Shown: piece after piece, positions 16,215 through 25,442 of the stretch | Position numbering within the stretch: position 1 is the stretch's first letter | How the letters are laid out: each line of letters opens with the position of its first letter | Position numbers and translations under genes: made by a program | Notes under the pieces: model-generated | Told to the model about the DNA's origin: nothing | What the model saw: the letters and a program-made list of their open reading frames with translations, nothing else | Database searches by the model: none | NCBI GenBank assembly: GCA_934098735.1 | Contig: CAKOOS010000001.1 | Span: 1-64,000, forward strand | DNA: 64,000 bases | From: an uncultured Bacilli bacterium | GTDB taxonomy: Bacteria; Bacillota_I; Bacilli_A; RF39; UBA660 | Reading direction: 5' to 3'

Positions 16215-16604
16215 ATGTTAAAAGAATTTAAAAAATTTATTGCTCGTGGTAATGTTTTAGATCTTGCTGTTGGGGTTATAGTAGGAGGAGCATTTTCTTC
16301 TATAGTTACAAGTCTTGTAAATAATATTTTTACTCCTTTAATAGGTCTTATTTTAGGTGGTGTAGATTTTTCCAATTTATCAATTACTTTTCGAAATACC
16401 AAAATTATGTATGGGGCTTTTATTCAAAGTATAATTGACTTTTTAATTGTAGCTTTTTGTTTATTTTTAGTAGTAAAGACAGTTAATAAACTTACTCATA
16501 AAAGGGAAAAAGAAGAAAAGAAAAGTGCACCTGTTAAAAGTGAAGAGTTAAAAGCTTTAGAAGAAATAAGGGATATTCTTAAAAATGATTTACAAAACAA
16601 GTAG
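16215..16604 (+). CDS. mscL: large-conductance mechanosensitive channel
   Basis: A 129-aa MscL. The amphipathic N-terminus ([20 protein letters not shown]) leads into the pore helix [21 protein letters not shown] short loop, helix 2 ([19 protein letters not shown]) and a charged cytoplasmic helical bundle follow. It opens under membrane tension and protects against osmotic downshock. A GTG three codons upstream overlaps the AGGAAGTG site and was rejected. The gene end overlaps the next start by 20 bp. Confidence 0.93.
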   Translation: MLKEFKKFIARGNVLDLAVGVIVGGAFSSIVTSLVNNIFTPLIGLILGGVDFSNLSITFRNTKIMYGAFIQSIIDFLIVAFCLFLVVKTVNKLTHKREKEEKKSAPVKSEELKALEEIRDILKNDLQNK

Positions 16605-17220
16605 TGGCAAAGAAATAGAGGTTGTAGTAGTTCGAAAAAATAATAAAAATATTTATTTTCGAGTAAAAGATGATTTAAAAATATATGTTACTTGTCCAAT
16701 TTATATAAGTAGTAATAATATACTTAAATTAATTAATGAAAATGAAAAAAATATTATGATAATGTATGATAAAGCAATAGATAGAAATAAAGATAATGAA
16801 TTGTTTTTATACCTTGGAAAAAAATATTATGCTGAATTTGATCAATTAATAAATGAAGTTTCTTTTGAAGGAAATATTGTGAAAGCTCCATCCTTAAAAG
16901 CATTAGATGAATTTTATTTAGAAGAAGTAAAAAGAATATTTAATGAAGAGGTATCTATAGCTAAGAAATGCTTTTCTAATTTGCCAGAATTTACTTTGAA
17001 ATTTAGAAAAATGTTGACTAGATGGGGAGTATGTAATCCTTCTAAAAAAACAATAACTTTAAATACGGAACTTTTAAAAAAAGATATAACTTTGATTGAT
17101 TATGTAATAATTCATGAAATGTGTCATTTTTTTGAAGGAAATCATGGAAAGAATTTTTGGTATTTAGTGTCTCTTGCTTATCCAAATTATAAAGAGGCTA
17201 GACGGAGGTTAAAGGAATGA
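16585..17220 (+). CDS. YgjP/DUF45-type zinc metallopeptidase domain protein
   Basis: A 211-aa protein. It has [18 protein letters not shown], then the zinc-site helix [19 protein letters not shown] (HExxH plus a downstream His), the pattern of DUF45/SprT-like proteins. Family members sit beside restriction or nucleotide-metabolism genes, and most substrates are unknown. Here it lies in an overlap chain between mscL and the TrmH-type gene. Confidence 0.85.
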   Translation: MIYKTSSGKEIEVVVVRKNNKNIYFRVKDDLKIYVTCPIYISSNNILKLINENEKNIMIMYDKAIDRNKDNELFLYLGKKYYAEFDQLINEVSFEGNIVKAPSLKALDEFYLEEVKRIFNEEVSIAKKCFSNLPEFTLKFRKMLTRWGVCNPSKKTITLNTELLKKDITLIDYVIIHEMCHFFEGNHGKNFWYLVSLAYPNYKEARRRLKE

Positions 17221-17927
17221 TTATTACAAGTTTAAAAAACGACAAAGTTAAATATTGGACTAGTCTAAAAAATAAAAAATTTAGAGATCAAGAAAAAAAG
17301 TTTTTAATTGAAGGAGATCATTTAATTGATGAGGCGTTAAAGGCCAGTTTAATTGTTGAAACTATTAGTGTGGTAAATCAAAATGCTGATTATTTTGTCA
17401 CGAAAGAGATTATGGAGAAAATTAGTGATCAAAAAACTATATGTTATAATGCTGCGGTAGTTAGGTTTATCCCAGAAGATAATTGTTATGGAAATATAAT
17501 CATTTTAGATAGATTACAAGATCCTGGAAATTTAGGTACTATTATTCGAAGCGCTGTTGCTTTTTCAATTGATACAGTAATTCTTAGTGATGATTCAGTT
17601 GATTTATATAACTCAAAAGTAATTAGATCTACCGAAGGAATGATTTTTAACGTTAATATTATAAGAAGAAATTTAGAAGAGATTATACCGGTTTTGAAAA
17701 ATTTAGGGTATAAAATTGTAGGTACAGATGTATCTAAGGGACTAGATATTAAGTCAATTAAAAAAGATAATATAGCCATAGTAATTGGTAACGAAGGTCA
17801 AGGTATTAGTGAGAAAGTTAGAGATTTTTGTGATGAATTTGTTTATATTAAAACAGCTTTAAATTGTGAAAGTTTAAATGCTGGAGTTGCAGCTTCGATA
17901 TTAATGTATGAGGTAAATCATGAATGA
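17217..17927 (+). CDS. TrmH/SpoU family RNA 2'-O-methyltransferase
   Basis: A 236-aa SPOUT methyltransferase. An N-terminal RNA-binding part (KKFLIEGDHLIDEAL) precedes the knot motifs: motif 1 LDRLQDPGNLGTIIRSA, motif 2 VIGNEGQGIS and motif 3 LNCESLNAGVAASILMYE. It uses S-adenosylmethionine to methylate a ribose in rRNA or tRNA; the target base is not clear. It starts in a 4-bp ATGA overlap and overlaps rimM by 8 bp. Confidence 0.9.
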   Translation: MIITSLKNDKVKYWTSLKNKKFRDQEKKFLIEGDHLIDEALKASLIVETISVVNQNADYFVTKEIMEKISDQKTICYNAAVVRFIPEDNCYGNIIILDRLQDPGNLGTIIRSAVAFSIDTVILSDDSVDLYNSKVIRSTEGMIFNVNIIRRNLEEIIPVLKNLGYKIVGTDVSKGLDIKSIKKDNIAIVIGNEGQGISEKVRDFCDEFVYIKTALNCESLNAGVAASILMYEVNHE

Positions 17928-18405
17928 AGTTATTAAAATAGGAAAAACTGTAAGCACCTTTGGAATAAAGGGGGAACTTAAAGTAGTAAGTGATTTTGAG
18001 TATTTAGATAAAGCTTATAAAATAAATAATAAAATAATGATTAATAATATTACTTATGTTATAACTGGGGTAAGATATCATAAACAATATATTCTTTTGA
18101 AAGTAGATAATCTTGATAATATTAATTTGGTACTTGATAAAGTAGGATTTAATATTTATATTTTAAAAAGAGATTTGCATCTTTCTGGTGATGAGTTTTT
18201 AATGCAGGATTTATTAGAAGCAAAAGTAATTGAGAATAATGAATGTATTGGAATAGTTAAAGAAATATTGAAAGGAAATAATAATTTAATAAGAGTTCAA
18301 GGAAAAAAAGAATTTTTAATCCCATTAATTAATGAATATATTGATTATTTTGATCAAGAAAAAAAAGAATTGCACACTAAAAATGCAATATCACTAATTT
18401 TGTAG
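17920..18405 (+). CDS. rimM: 16S rRNA processing protein RimM
   Basis: A 161-aa protein. The N-terminal RimM domain begins IKIGKTVSTFGIKGELKV, and the C-terminal PRC barrel ends FLIPLINEYIDYFDQEKKEL. It assists late maturation of the 30S head region and binds S19. trmD follows after 8 bp, the standard order. rpsP and rplS, the usual flanking genes, are missing here. Confidence 0.92.
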   Translation: MNEVIKIGKTVSTFGIKGELKVVSDFEYLDKAYKINNKIMINNITYVITGVRYHKQYILLKVDNLDNINLVLDKVGFNIYILKRDLHLSGDEFLMQDLLEAKVIENNECIGIVKEILKGNNNLIRVQGKKEFLIPLINEYIDYFDQEKKELHTKNAISLIL

Positions 18406-18413
18406 GAGGAAAT

Positions 18414-19091
18414 ATGCAAATAGATATTTTAACTTTATTTCCTGAAATGTTTTCAGGCTTTTTAGAAACATCCATAATAAAAAGAGCTCGAGAAAAAAAA
18501 TTAATAAATATTAATTTAATTAATTTTAGAGATTATTCTCCTTTAAATAATCATCAAGTAGATGATACTCCTTATGGTGGGGGAGCTGGGATGCTTTTAA
18601 GACCAGAACCTATATTTTTATGCTTAGATGAAATAAATAAGGATGATGCATTTGTAATACTTTTAAGTCCAGATGGTGATACTTTTAATCAAAATTTAGC
18701 AAAAAATTTTTCTTTAAACGTTAAACATTTAATTATTATATGTGGTCATTATGAAGGATTTGATGAGAGAATAAAGATCCTTGCAGATCAGATTATATCT
18801 ATTGGAGACTTTGTTTTAACCGGTGGAGAAGTACCGGCGATGGCAATTACTGATGCAATTACTAGACTTATTCCTGGTGTAATTAATAATGAATCTTTAG
18901 AATCTGAATCTTTTTCTAATAATATGCTTGACTATCCGAACTATACTAAGCCTCAAGAATATCGTGGTTTAAAAGTTCCTGATATTCTTCTTTCTGGAAA
19001 TCATCAAAAAATTAAAGAATATAGAGATATACAGAGATTAAATGTGACTAAAAATAAAAGACCAGATTTGTTGAGGGATAAAAATGACTAG
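18414..19091 (+). CDS. trmD: tRNA (guanine37-N1)-methyltransferase
   Basis: A 225-aa TrmD. It has ILTLFPEMFSGFLETSIIKR, DDTPYGGGAGMLLRPEP, ICGHYEGFDERI, and the SAM-binding trefoil knot GDFVLTGGEVPAMAITDAI. It methylates G37 next to the anticodon and prevents frameshifts. The preceding site is AGGAGGA. It overlaps the next gene by 8 bp. Confidence 0.95.
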   Translation: MQIDILTLFPEMFSGFLETSIIKRAREKKLININLINFRDYSPLNNHQVDDTPYGGGAGMLLRPEPIFLCLDEINKDDAFVILLSPDGDTFNQNLAKNFSLNVKHLIIICGHYEGFDERIKILADQIISIGDFVLTGGEVPAMAITDAITRLIPGVINNESLESESFSNNMLDYPNYTKPQEYRGLKVPDILLSGNHQKIKEYRDIQRLNVTKNKRPDLLRDKND

Positions 19092-19488
19092 CTATATTTT
19101 AAAAAATATTGATGAATCGAAAGATATTTTAATGTATCAAGAAAAAGAGTGTTATAATTTTACTCCTTCAGCAAAGTATAAATGGGTAAAAAAAATTACA
19201 GTGTTTGATTCAGATTTAGTAGATGCAATTTGGGAAAATAAATTAGAAAAGGAATATAGCAAAGCTCTTAAAAATATTTATGCATTACTAGCAAATACTT
19301 CTGATGATGAGGGAGCAAGTCTTGATATTTTTGAGGAAATAGAAAAAATTAAGCAATATTTTATGTCTTTTTCAAGTAAAAAAGTAGATAAAAAAATTGT
19401 TAATAAATATTTAAAGAAAATTTTAACTTTAGAAAATAATTTAAAATTTGTTTCTAAAAGAAAAAATGAAGTTGGAAAGGGAAGATAA
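19084..19488 (+). CDS. hypothetical helical protein
   Basis: A 134-aa, highly charged, mostly helical protein. It has a short aromatic N-terminal part (YNFTPSAKYKWVKKITVFD) and no membrane helix. I do not recognise it. The 8-bp overlap with trmD and the 2-bp gap to the next gene tie it to the RNA-modification operon. Confidence 0.7.
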   Translation: MTSYILKNIDESKDILMYQEKECYNFTPSAKYKWVKKITVFDSDLVDAIWENKLEKEYSKALKNIYALLANTSDDEGASLDIFEEIEKIKQYFMSFSSKKVDKKIVNKYLKKILTLENNLKFVSKRKNEVGKGR

Positions 19489-19490
19489 AA

Positions 19491-19784
19491 TTGAATAAAA
19501 AGAAGTTAATATTATCAGGGTGTTTTGGTCTTTTAATTATTGTTTTATTATTAGTATATTTTTTAAATTTTAGAACTTATACCGTTACATTTACTTTAAA
19601 AATTGGTGCTGGTATAGAAACTCAAGAGGTTAAAAAAGGAGATAAAGTGAAAAAGCCAGATACTCCGGTAGCTGATGGTTATAAATTTTTAGGTTGGTAT
19701 TTAGATGGAAAGCCTTATGATTTTTCACAACCTGTTTTTCAAAATATTAATTTGGAAGCAATGTGGGAAAAAATAAACGATTGA
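19491..19784 (+). CDS. membrane-anchored protein with one InlB B-repeat-like domain
   Basis: A 97-aa protein from a TTG start. An N-terminal helix (LILSGCFGLLIIVLLLVYFL) anchors one small outer beta domain. That domain has the Listeria-Bacteroides repeat pattern: YTVTFTL, VKKGDKVKKPDTPVADGYKF, LGWYLDGKPYDFSQPV, NINLEAMWE. The same module occurs inside the VWA protein at 30280. It probably faces the cell wall; the function is unknown. Confidence 0.8.
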   Translation: MNKKKLILSGCFGLLIIVLLLVYFLNFRTYTVTFTLKIGAGIETQEVKKGDKVKKPDTPVADGYKFLGWYLDGKPYDFSQPVFQNINLEAMWEKIND

Positions 19785-19814
19785 CAATTAATTGTAAAAT
19801 ACTAACTTTAATAC

Positions 19815-19843
19815 TTGAAATAATCTATAATTATTGTTAAAAT
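19815..19843 (+). promoter_or_regulatory. sigma-A promoter of the mini-gene at 19866
   Basis: TTGAAA (19815-19820), 17 bp, then TAAAAT (19838-19843), 22 bp before the start codon. Confidence 0.7.
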
Positions 19844-19865
19844 ATTTTTTAGAATTGAGGGTATT

Positions 19866-19955
19866 ATGAAAGAAGAAAAAGTTAGCATTAAAGGGATATC
19901 AGTGATTACTTTAGTATTATTACTCATTTATATCTCAGCAATTATGGCATTTTAA
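19866..19955 (+). CDS. 29-aa single-span membrane peptide
   Basis: The frame begins MKEEKVSIKGIS and continues as one hydrophobic helix (VITLVLLLIYISAIMAF). It has its own near-consensus promoter and a GAGGGT ribosome site, with a terminator hairpin directly after. That arrangement argues for a real mini-gene. Function unknown. Confidence 0.6.
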   Translation: MKEEKVSIKGISVITLVLLLIYISAIMAF

Positions 19956-19960
19956 TTTAG

Positions 19961-19993
19961 ACACTTTAGTATATTTTATTAAGGTGTTTTTTT
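19961..19993 (+). terminator. terminator overlapping the next gene's ribosome site
   Basis: ACACTTTA pairs with TAAGGTGT (one G-T pair) and runs into T residues. The 3' arm contains the AAGGTG ribosome site of the gene at 19994, so read-through transcripts would hide that site. Confidence 0.65.
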
Positions 19994-20584
19994 ATGAAAT
20001 TAATTGCCCATCGAGGATTATGGAATAAAGAAATTAAAGATAATTCTTATGAAGCATTATTAAATGGCTTAAGAAGTAATAAGTATATTGGTATTGAGTG
20101 TGATATAAGAGAAACTTTGGATAATAAAATAATTATTTATCATGATCCTTTATTTAAAGGTAATTTAGTAAAAAATACTTTAGCAAAAGAGTTTTTAAAT
20201 ATATGCAAGTTAGAAAACATTCTTAAGATAAAAACAAATAAAATAATTTTATTAGAAATAAAAGATTTTAAAATGAATTTAGATAATTTATTAAAAATTT
20301 TAAATAAGTATAATCAGAATATTTATATAATGTCATTTGATAAAACTGTAATAGAAAAAATTAAGAATAAAACTAAAAAATATAAATTAGGAATTTTAAA
20401 TTATGTTTTAAATAGTGATTTTGATTATAAATATGATTTTATTTGTTTACTTGATGCTTTTGCAAGTAGTAAAAATATAAATTATTACAAAAATAAAAAT
20501 ATAGAAGTTTTTATATATGGAACTATAAATTTAAATCGAAATCTAACTTATATAGTAGATGATTATAAAATAAATGACAAATAA
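19994..20584 (+). CDS. short glycerophosphodiester phosphodiesterase family protein
   Basis: A 196-aa GDPD-type TIM barrel. It has LIAHRGLWN, the metal-binding GIECDIRETLDNKIIIYHDP (Glu, Asp and catalytic His-Asp) and LLEIKDF. The C-terminal half is shorter than the usual 230-250 residues, yet the catalytic HR/E-D/HD set is complete. It would release glycerol phosphate from deacylated phospholipids or teichoic acid. The ribosome site lies inside the preceding terminator hairpin. Confidence 0.85.
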   Translation: MKLIAHRGLWNKEIKDNSYEALLNGLRSNKYIGIECDIRETLDNKIIIYHDPLFKGNLVKNTLAKEFLNICKLENILKIKTNKIILLEIKDFKMNLDNLLKILNKYNQNIYIMSFDKTVIEKIKNKTKKYKLGILNYVLNSDFDYKYDFICLLDAFASSKNINYYKNKNIEVFIYGTINLNRNLTYIVDDYKINDK

Positions 20585-20640
20585 AGAAAATAAGTTATAA
20601 ATTTTACTAGATTTAGTGTATAATTATGGTAGGTGAGGAA

Positions 20641-21723
20641 ATGAAAATAATAATATCAGCTGGTGGTACAGGTGGTCATATTTATCCAGCCCTATCAATA
20701 ATTAAAAAGTTTCAAGAAAAAGAAAAAAATTTAGAAGTACTTTATATTGGTACAACAAATAGAATGGAAAAGGATATAATTCCTAAAATGGGAATTAAAT
20801 ATGAAGCTATTGAGATATATGGCTTTAGTAAAACTAATATTATAAGAGATATAAAAAATGTCTTTTTAATAAATAAAGCAATAAAAAAATGTTTGAAAAT
20901 TATGTTAGATTTTAAACCTGATGTTGTAATTGGAGTAGGTGGATATGTAACATATCCAGTTATTAAGGCTGCATATAAATTGGGAATAAAAACATTTATT
21001 CATGAACAAAATAGTATTCCAGGAAAATCGAATATTGCTTTAGCTAAGTTTGTTGATTTAGTCGGTGTTTCTTTTAAAAATAGTGAAAGCTATTTTTCGT
21101 CAGCACGAAAGGTAGTTTATACTGGTAATCCATGTGGTGAAAATGCTTTAAGTATACCAAAGATTTCTAAAACTAGTTTAGGTTTTAAACCCAGTGATAA
21201 ACTTATTATAATAGTAGCTGGTTCGCTTGGAAGTGAAACTTTTAATAATAAATTTAAAAGCTATTTAAGTACGATTGAAAATGAAACATATAAAGTATTA
21301 TATATTACAGGTAAAACTCATTATGATGATTTTGTAAAGGATGCTATTTTTCCTAAAAATGTAAAAGTTGTTCCTTATTATGAAAATCTAGCAGGCATAA
21401 TGAAAGATGCTTACCTAGTTATATCAAGAGCTGGTGCTAGTACTTTAAGTGAGATTTTAGCTTTAAAAATTCCGAGTATTTTAATACCTAGTCCTTATGT
21501 TGCAAATAATCATCAATATTACAATGCTATCGATTTAGTAAATATGAAAGTGGCAGAACTAATTGAAGAGAAAAACTTAAATGCTAATATTATTAAGGTA
21601 TCAATTAATGAACTTGTTAATAATGATAAATTATATAAAGAAATGAAAAATAATTTAGAAAAGCTTTCTTTAAATAATTCATCAACTATAATTTATGAAC
21701 AAATAAAGGAATTAGTAAAATGA
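20641..21723 (+). CDS. murG: UDP-GlcNAc:lipid I N-acetylglucosaminyltransferase
   Basis: A 360-aa MurG. It has the N-terminal ISAGGTGGHIYPALSI loop, DVVIGVGGYVTYPV, HEQNSIPGKSN and the donor-site SRAGASTLSEILALKIPSIL. It turns lipid I into lipid II at the inner membrane face. The ATG at 20641 has an AGGTGAGG site. It overlaps murB by 4 bp (ATGA), giving the Bacilli order murG-murB-divIB. Confidence 0.95.
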   Translation: MKIIISAGGTGGHIYPALSIIKKFQEKEKNLEVLYIGTTNRMEKDIIPKMGIKYEAIEIYGFSKTNIIRDIKNVFLINKAIKKCLKIMLDFKPDVVIGVGGYVTYPVIKAAYKLGIKTFIHEQNSIPGKSNIALAKFVDLVGVSFKNSESYFSSARKVVYTGNPCGENALSIPKISKTSLGFKPSDKLIIIVAGSLGSETFNNKFKSYLSTIENETYKVLYITGKTHYDDFVKDAIFPKNVKVVPYYENLAGIMKDAYLVISRAGASTLSEILALKIPSILIPSPYVANNHQYYNAIDLVNMKVAELIEEKNLNANIIKVSINELVNNDKLYKEMKNNLEKLSLNNSSTIIYEQIKELVK

Positions 21724-22586
21724 AAGAATTTATTGTAGATTATGATATTGATTTAAAAAAATATAATACTTATCGGATTGGTGGAAAAGCTAAGTATTTA
21801 ATTAAACCTAATGATGTTTTTGATGTTGTTGATTTAATAGATGATCTTAATAAAAATAATATCAAATATTATGTTTTAGGTGGAGGCTCTAATGTTATAC
21901 TTCCTGATGAAGATTTTGATGGGGCTATAATTAAACTAGATAAGATAAATGATTTTTATTTAAAAGATGATTTGCTTTTTGCTGGAGCAGGTCTTTCTTT
22001 AAGTTCTTTTGTTAAAAAAACTTTAGATTATGAATTTGTTAATTTGGCTAATTTGTTTGGTATTCCTGGTACCCTAGGGGGAGCAATAATTGGTAATGCT
22101 GGAGCTTATGGAATGTGTATTTTTGATTTTTTAGTGTCAGTTTTAATATATCAAGATGGGGCTATAAAACTTATAAATAAAGAAAATATTAATTATTCAT
22201 ATCGTTATACAGAATTTAAAAATGCAAATTTAATTGTTTTGGGTGGAGTATTTAAACTTCAAAAAGGTGACGCTAGTAAAGCTTGGGATACTATAAATAA
22301 AAACTTAGAATTGCGAAAAAGTAAACAGCCTTTGGAGTATCCATCAGCTGGATCAGTGTTTAAAAATCCGGAAGGACAAAGCGCAGGTTTTTTAATTGAG
22401 AAAAGTGGCCTTAAAGGTTATAAAGTAAATGATGCTCAAGTTAGTTTTAAACATGCAAATTTTATTATTAATTTGCAAAATGCTAAAAGTTGTGATATAA
22501 AAAAATTAATAAATATAATAAAAGAAAAGGTTAAAAGTGAAAGTGGAACTTTGCTAGAGTTAGAACAAATTATTGTTGAGTGGTGA
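21720..22586 (+). CDS. murB: UDP-N-acetylenolpyruvoylglucosamine reductase
   Basis: A 288-aa FAD enzyme. It has NTYRIGGKAKYLIKP, the FAD site VLGGGSNVILPD, GIPGTLGGAIIGNAGAYG, YRYTEFK, and the active-site SAGSVFKNPEG (Ser as proton donor). It makes UDP-MurNAc from UDP-GlcNAc-enolpyruvate with NADPH. The short loop and absence of the extra Tyr segment suggest type II, as usual in Firmicutes. Confidence 0.94.
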   Translation: MKEFIVDYDIDLKKYNTYRIGGKAKYLIKPNDVFDVVDLIDDLNKNNIKYYVLGGGSNVILPDEDFDGAIIKLDKINDFYLKDDLLFAGAGLSLSSFVKKTLDYEFVNLANLFGIPGTLGGAIIGNAGAYGMCIFDFLVSVLIYQDGAIKLINKENINYSYRYTEFKNANLIVLGGVFKLQKGDASKAWDTINKNLELRKSKQPLEYPSAGSVFKNPEGQSAGFLIEKSGLKGYKVNDAQVSFKHANFIINLQNAKSCDIKKLINIIKEKVKSESGTLLELEQIIVEW

Positions 22587-22592
22587 TGCAAA

Positions 22593-23321
22593 ATGTCTAA
22601 AAAAATGGTTAAGAAAAAATTAAATAAAAAGGGAATTATAGTTCTTATTTTAACATTATATTTACTTATAATGGCTTTTTATTATGTATTTTCTTTGCCA
22701 GTAAAAAATATTTTAGTAACAGGTAATAAAACTTTACGAGATGAAGATATTATTTCTGCTTCTGGTATTACTTTAAATAGTAAAATTTTTTTGCTAAATA
22801 AAAATAAAATTAGTAAAAATATTGAGTCTTTAAGTACAATTAAAAATGTTAAAATTAAAAGAAATATTACAGGAAAATTAAAAATAGTAGTTGAAGAACA
22901 AGATATATTATTTTATAATGTTTTAAGCAGTAGTTATGTGCTAAGTGATGGGACAGAGGTGAGTAGTGTGAAAAATAATATAGGTATTCCAACCTTAATA
23001 AATTATGTTCCAAAAGATATATATACAAGTTTACTTAAAAAAATTCAAAATATAGATTTAGATACTTTTTATTTAATTAGTGAAATAGAATATCAACCAG
23101 ATATTAAAAATAATGTTACGATAGATGCTAATAGATTTTTATTTAGAATGAATGATGGTAATTATGTATATATAAATTTAGCAAATTTTAATAATTTAAA
23201 TAAGTATGAAGAAATTTATGCTACGTTAGATGATGGTGTAAAGGGAGTACTTAATTTAGATAGCAATAGTAAAGGAATACTTTTTCAATCTTTTGAATCT
23301 TTAAACAAAGTGGGGGAGTAA
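22593..23321 (+). CDS. divIB: cell division protein FtsQ/DivIB
   Basis: A 242-aa bitopic protein. A basic cytoplasmic start and one membrane helix (IIVLILTLYLLIMAFYYVF) lead into a POTRA domain (PVKNILVTGNKTLRDEDII through ITGKLKIVVEEQ) and a beta-rich domain. It belongs to the divisome and links early and late division proteins. Its place right after murG-murB matches other Bacilli. Confidence 0.9.
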   Translation: MSKKMVKKKLNKKGIIVLILTLYLLIMAFYYVFSLPVKNILVTGNKTLRDEDIISASGITLNSKIFLLNKNKISKNIESLSTIKNVKIKRNITGKLKIVVEEQDILFYNVLSSSYVLSDGTEVSSVKNNIGIPTLINYVPKDIYTSLLKKIQNIDLDTFYLISEIEYQPDIKNNVTIDANRFLFRMNDGNYVYINLANFNNLNKYEEIYATLDDGVKGVLNLDSNSKGILFQSFESLNKVGE

Positions 23322-23322
23322 A

Positions 23323-23913
23323 ATGAATTATCAAAATGTACTTATGGATATTATAAATTCTTTAGAATATAAACCTAATTTACTTTTACATAGTTGTTGT
23401 GGACCATGCTCTACGCAAGTTCTTTCTTTTTTAGCTCCATATTTTAATATTACAGTTTTATATTATAATCCTAATATTGAACCTTTTACTGAATATGAAA
23501 AAAGAAAACAAGAGCAAATACGTTTTATTAAAGAATTTAATCATAATAATATTACATTTTTAGATTGTGATTATGATAATAATGCTTTTACTGAGGCTGT
23601 AAAGGGACTTGAAAATGAAAAAGAAGGAGGAGCTAGATGCCCAGTTTGTTTTAGAGTAAGATTAGAAAAGACCGCAAGAGTTGCTAAAGAAAAAAAGTAT
23701 GATTTTTTTGGAACTACTTTAACTGTTAGTCCATATAAAAATTCTAGACAAATAAACTTAATTGGTCATTCTCTTGAAAAAAGGTATAATGTTAAATTTT
23801 TATATAGTGATTTTAAGAAAAAGGATGGTTATAAGAAGAGCATTGAATTAAGTAAGCAATATAATTTATATCGTCAAAATTATTGTGGTTGTAATTATGG
23901 GAGGGTAGAATGA
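23323..23913 (+). CDS. queH: epoxyqueuosine reductase QueH
   Basis: A 196-aa QueH (former DUF208). It has LLLHSCCGPCST near residue 25, YYNPNIEPFTEYEKRK, GGARCPVCFRVRL, FFGTTLTVSPYKN and the end YCGCNYG. These cysteines bind the iron-sulfur cluster and second iron. It performs the last step of queuosine synthesis in tRNA and stands in for QueG. No other que genes are in the window. It overlaps the next gene by 4 bp. Confidence 0.94.
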   Translation: MNYQNVLMDIINSLEYKPNLLLHSCCGPCSTQVLSFLAPYFNITVLYYNPNIEPFTEYEKRKQEQIRFIKEFNHNNITFLDCDYDNNAFTEAVKGLENEKEGGARCPVCFRVRLEKTARVAKEKKYDFFGTTLTVSPYKNSRQINLIGHSLEKRYNVKFLYSDFKKKDGYKKSIELSKQYNLYRQNYCGCNYGRVE

Positions 23914-24353
23914 GTAAATATGTAGAAATATTAAATTTTATTTTTTTCTTAATATATTTTGTTTTAGTTTATTATAGAGAGGTAAAGAGAAATTCATTAG
24001 AAAATGATGTGTATAGTCCATTTCATTTAGTACGAATAGATAGTTTGTTTTTTTTAATAGTGTATGCTAGTTATGTTATGATTTTAAGAAAAGAAGTTCT
24101 TCTTTATCCTTACTTAGTAATTATGATAACTAATATAGTTTATATTGCTTATGATTTAGGTGATAATTATAAATTAGAAAGACTTTCTAAAAAAGAAATT
24201 GCTACCTTAGTAGCTTGTTTGCTTGTATTAATTGTTTTATTTATTATTTCTTTTAAACTAAATAAAATGATTGCTTTTAATATTTTTTCTTTTGTCATTA
24301 TTCTTATTATACCAATTGTAATGAGCGGATTTAAATTTTGGAAAAAGAATTGA
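23910..24353 (+). CDS. hypothetical membrane protein, four helices
   Basis: A 147-aa protein with about four hydrophobic helices and a short cytoplasmic loop (DNYKLERLSKKEI). No family was recognised. It is tied to queH by an ATGA overlap, but that may only reflect operon packing. Confidence 0.7.
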   Translation: MSKYVEILNFIFFLIYFVLVYYREVKRNSLENDVYSPFHLVRIDSLFFLIVYASYVMILRKEVLLYPYLVIMITNIVYIAYDLGDNYKLERLSKKEIATLVACLLVLIVLFIISFKLNKMIAFNIFSFVIILIIPIVMSGFKFWKKN

Positions 24354-24414
24354 TTTTTAACTCATTTAATGATATTCTTAAGAAGAGAATAAATATGAAT
24401 TTGGGGATATGTCT

Positions 24415-25053
24415 ATGAGTAGAAAAGTACAAAATATAATATTAGTTATTTATATCTTTATGTTTGTGGTGTTTGTTATTGGGGCGTCGTATGCATATTT
24501 TTCTGTTGTTAAAGTATCAACGGTATCACCTGAAGTGGAAGTAAGTTCAGCAATTACTAATTTTATTACTTTTTCATCAGGAAATCCTATATTTATAAAT
24601 CCTACCATTAGCAATTTTAAAGAAGGAATGGGAAATATTGTAGGGGATACTTTTGCTAGTGCGTATCTTCGGGTTGATGGATCAAAAAAAGAGATATCTG
24701 TTAAATATGCTTTGTTTTTGGATATTGAGCGGAATAATCTTACATATTCTACTCCCAATAAAACACCAGAACTTTTATTACAAATAGAAGATCCAGATGG
24801 TAATTTAGTAACTTCAATTGAAGGCCTTAATTATGTAACTGTTATAGATGGTGATGGAAATCCTCAACAAGGTTTTGATATTACAACAGCACTTGGAAAA
24901 TATTATGTTGTTAAGGAACAAGTTTTATCTACTTCAAGTGAAATAACTCAAAAGTGGGTAGCAAAAATGATATTTGTTAATTTAAATGATTCACAAAATA
25001 ATAATTTTGATAAAGAATTAAAAGGGTATATTCAAATTGAAAAGGTGGAATAA
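24415..25053 (+). CDS. TasA/camelysin-like secreted protein
   Basis: A 212-aa exported protein. The N-terminal helix IILVIYIFMFVVFVIGASYAYFS carries the YAYFS ending typical of TasA/CalY-type proteins. The rest is a beta-rich domain (YLRVDGSKKEISVKYALFLD, KWVAKMIFVNLND). TasA relatives build biofilm fibres or coat-associated material and are often processed by SipW; no sipW is present here. The ATG at 24415 is better spaced from GGGG than one two codons upstream. Confidence 0.65.
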   Translation: MSRKVQNIILVIYIFMFVVFVIGASYAYFSVVKVSTVSPEVEVSSAITNFITFSSGNPIFINPTISNFKEGMGNIVGDTFASAYLRVDGSKKEISVKYALFLDIERNNLTYSTPNKTPELLLQIEDPDGNLVTSIEGLNYVTVIDGDGNPQQGFDITTALGKYYVVKEQVLSTSSEITQKWVAKMIFVNLNDSQNNNFDKELKGYIQIEKVE

Positions 25054-25055
25054 TT

Positions 25056-25442
25056 ATGGATATAGAAAAACTTATTAATGACTTTATTACAAATCAACAA
25101 GAATGTCTTGTAAGTGAATATAGATTAAATCATCCGACATCAACGCTTGATATGGCTGATAATGATGTTTTACTAATGAATCCTGTTACTTCGGATGACA
25201 TTAAAAGTTTTTTAGTGTACAAAATAAATTCTTTGAAGAGGGAAATAAGTGATTGGTATTTAGAGATAAGAGATATTGAAGAATCACTTTTAGATCCATT
25301 GATATTTTCTAATGAAATACCTGAACTTCGTAATGAAATTTTTAGTATAAGAAGAAAAATTGAAAAGAATAGAAATATGGTTTTAAAATTAGAAGAAGAG
25401 TTAAATAAAAGAGGGTTTAATGAAATTAAAGGTAGTAGATAG
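25056..25442 (+). CDS. hypothetical coiled-coil protein
   Basis: A 128-aa soluble protein. The C-terminal half is a charged helix pair (SIRRKIEKNRNMVLKLEEEL). There are no known motifs. It starts 2 bp after the TasA-like gene and overlaps the Xer gene by 23 bp. Function unknown. Confidence 0.7.
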   Translation: MDIEKLINDFITNQQECLVSEYRLNHPTSTLDMADNDVLLMNPVTSDDIKSFLVYKINSLKREISDWYLEIRDIEESLLDPLIFSNEIPELRNEIFSIRRKIEKNRNMVLKLEEELNKRGFNEIKGSR

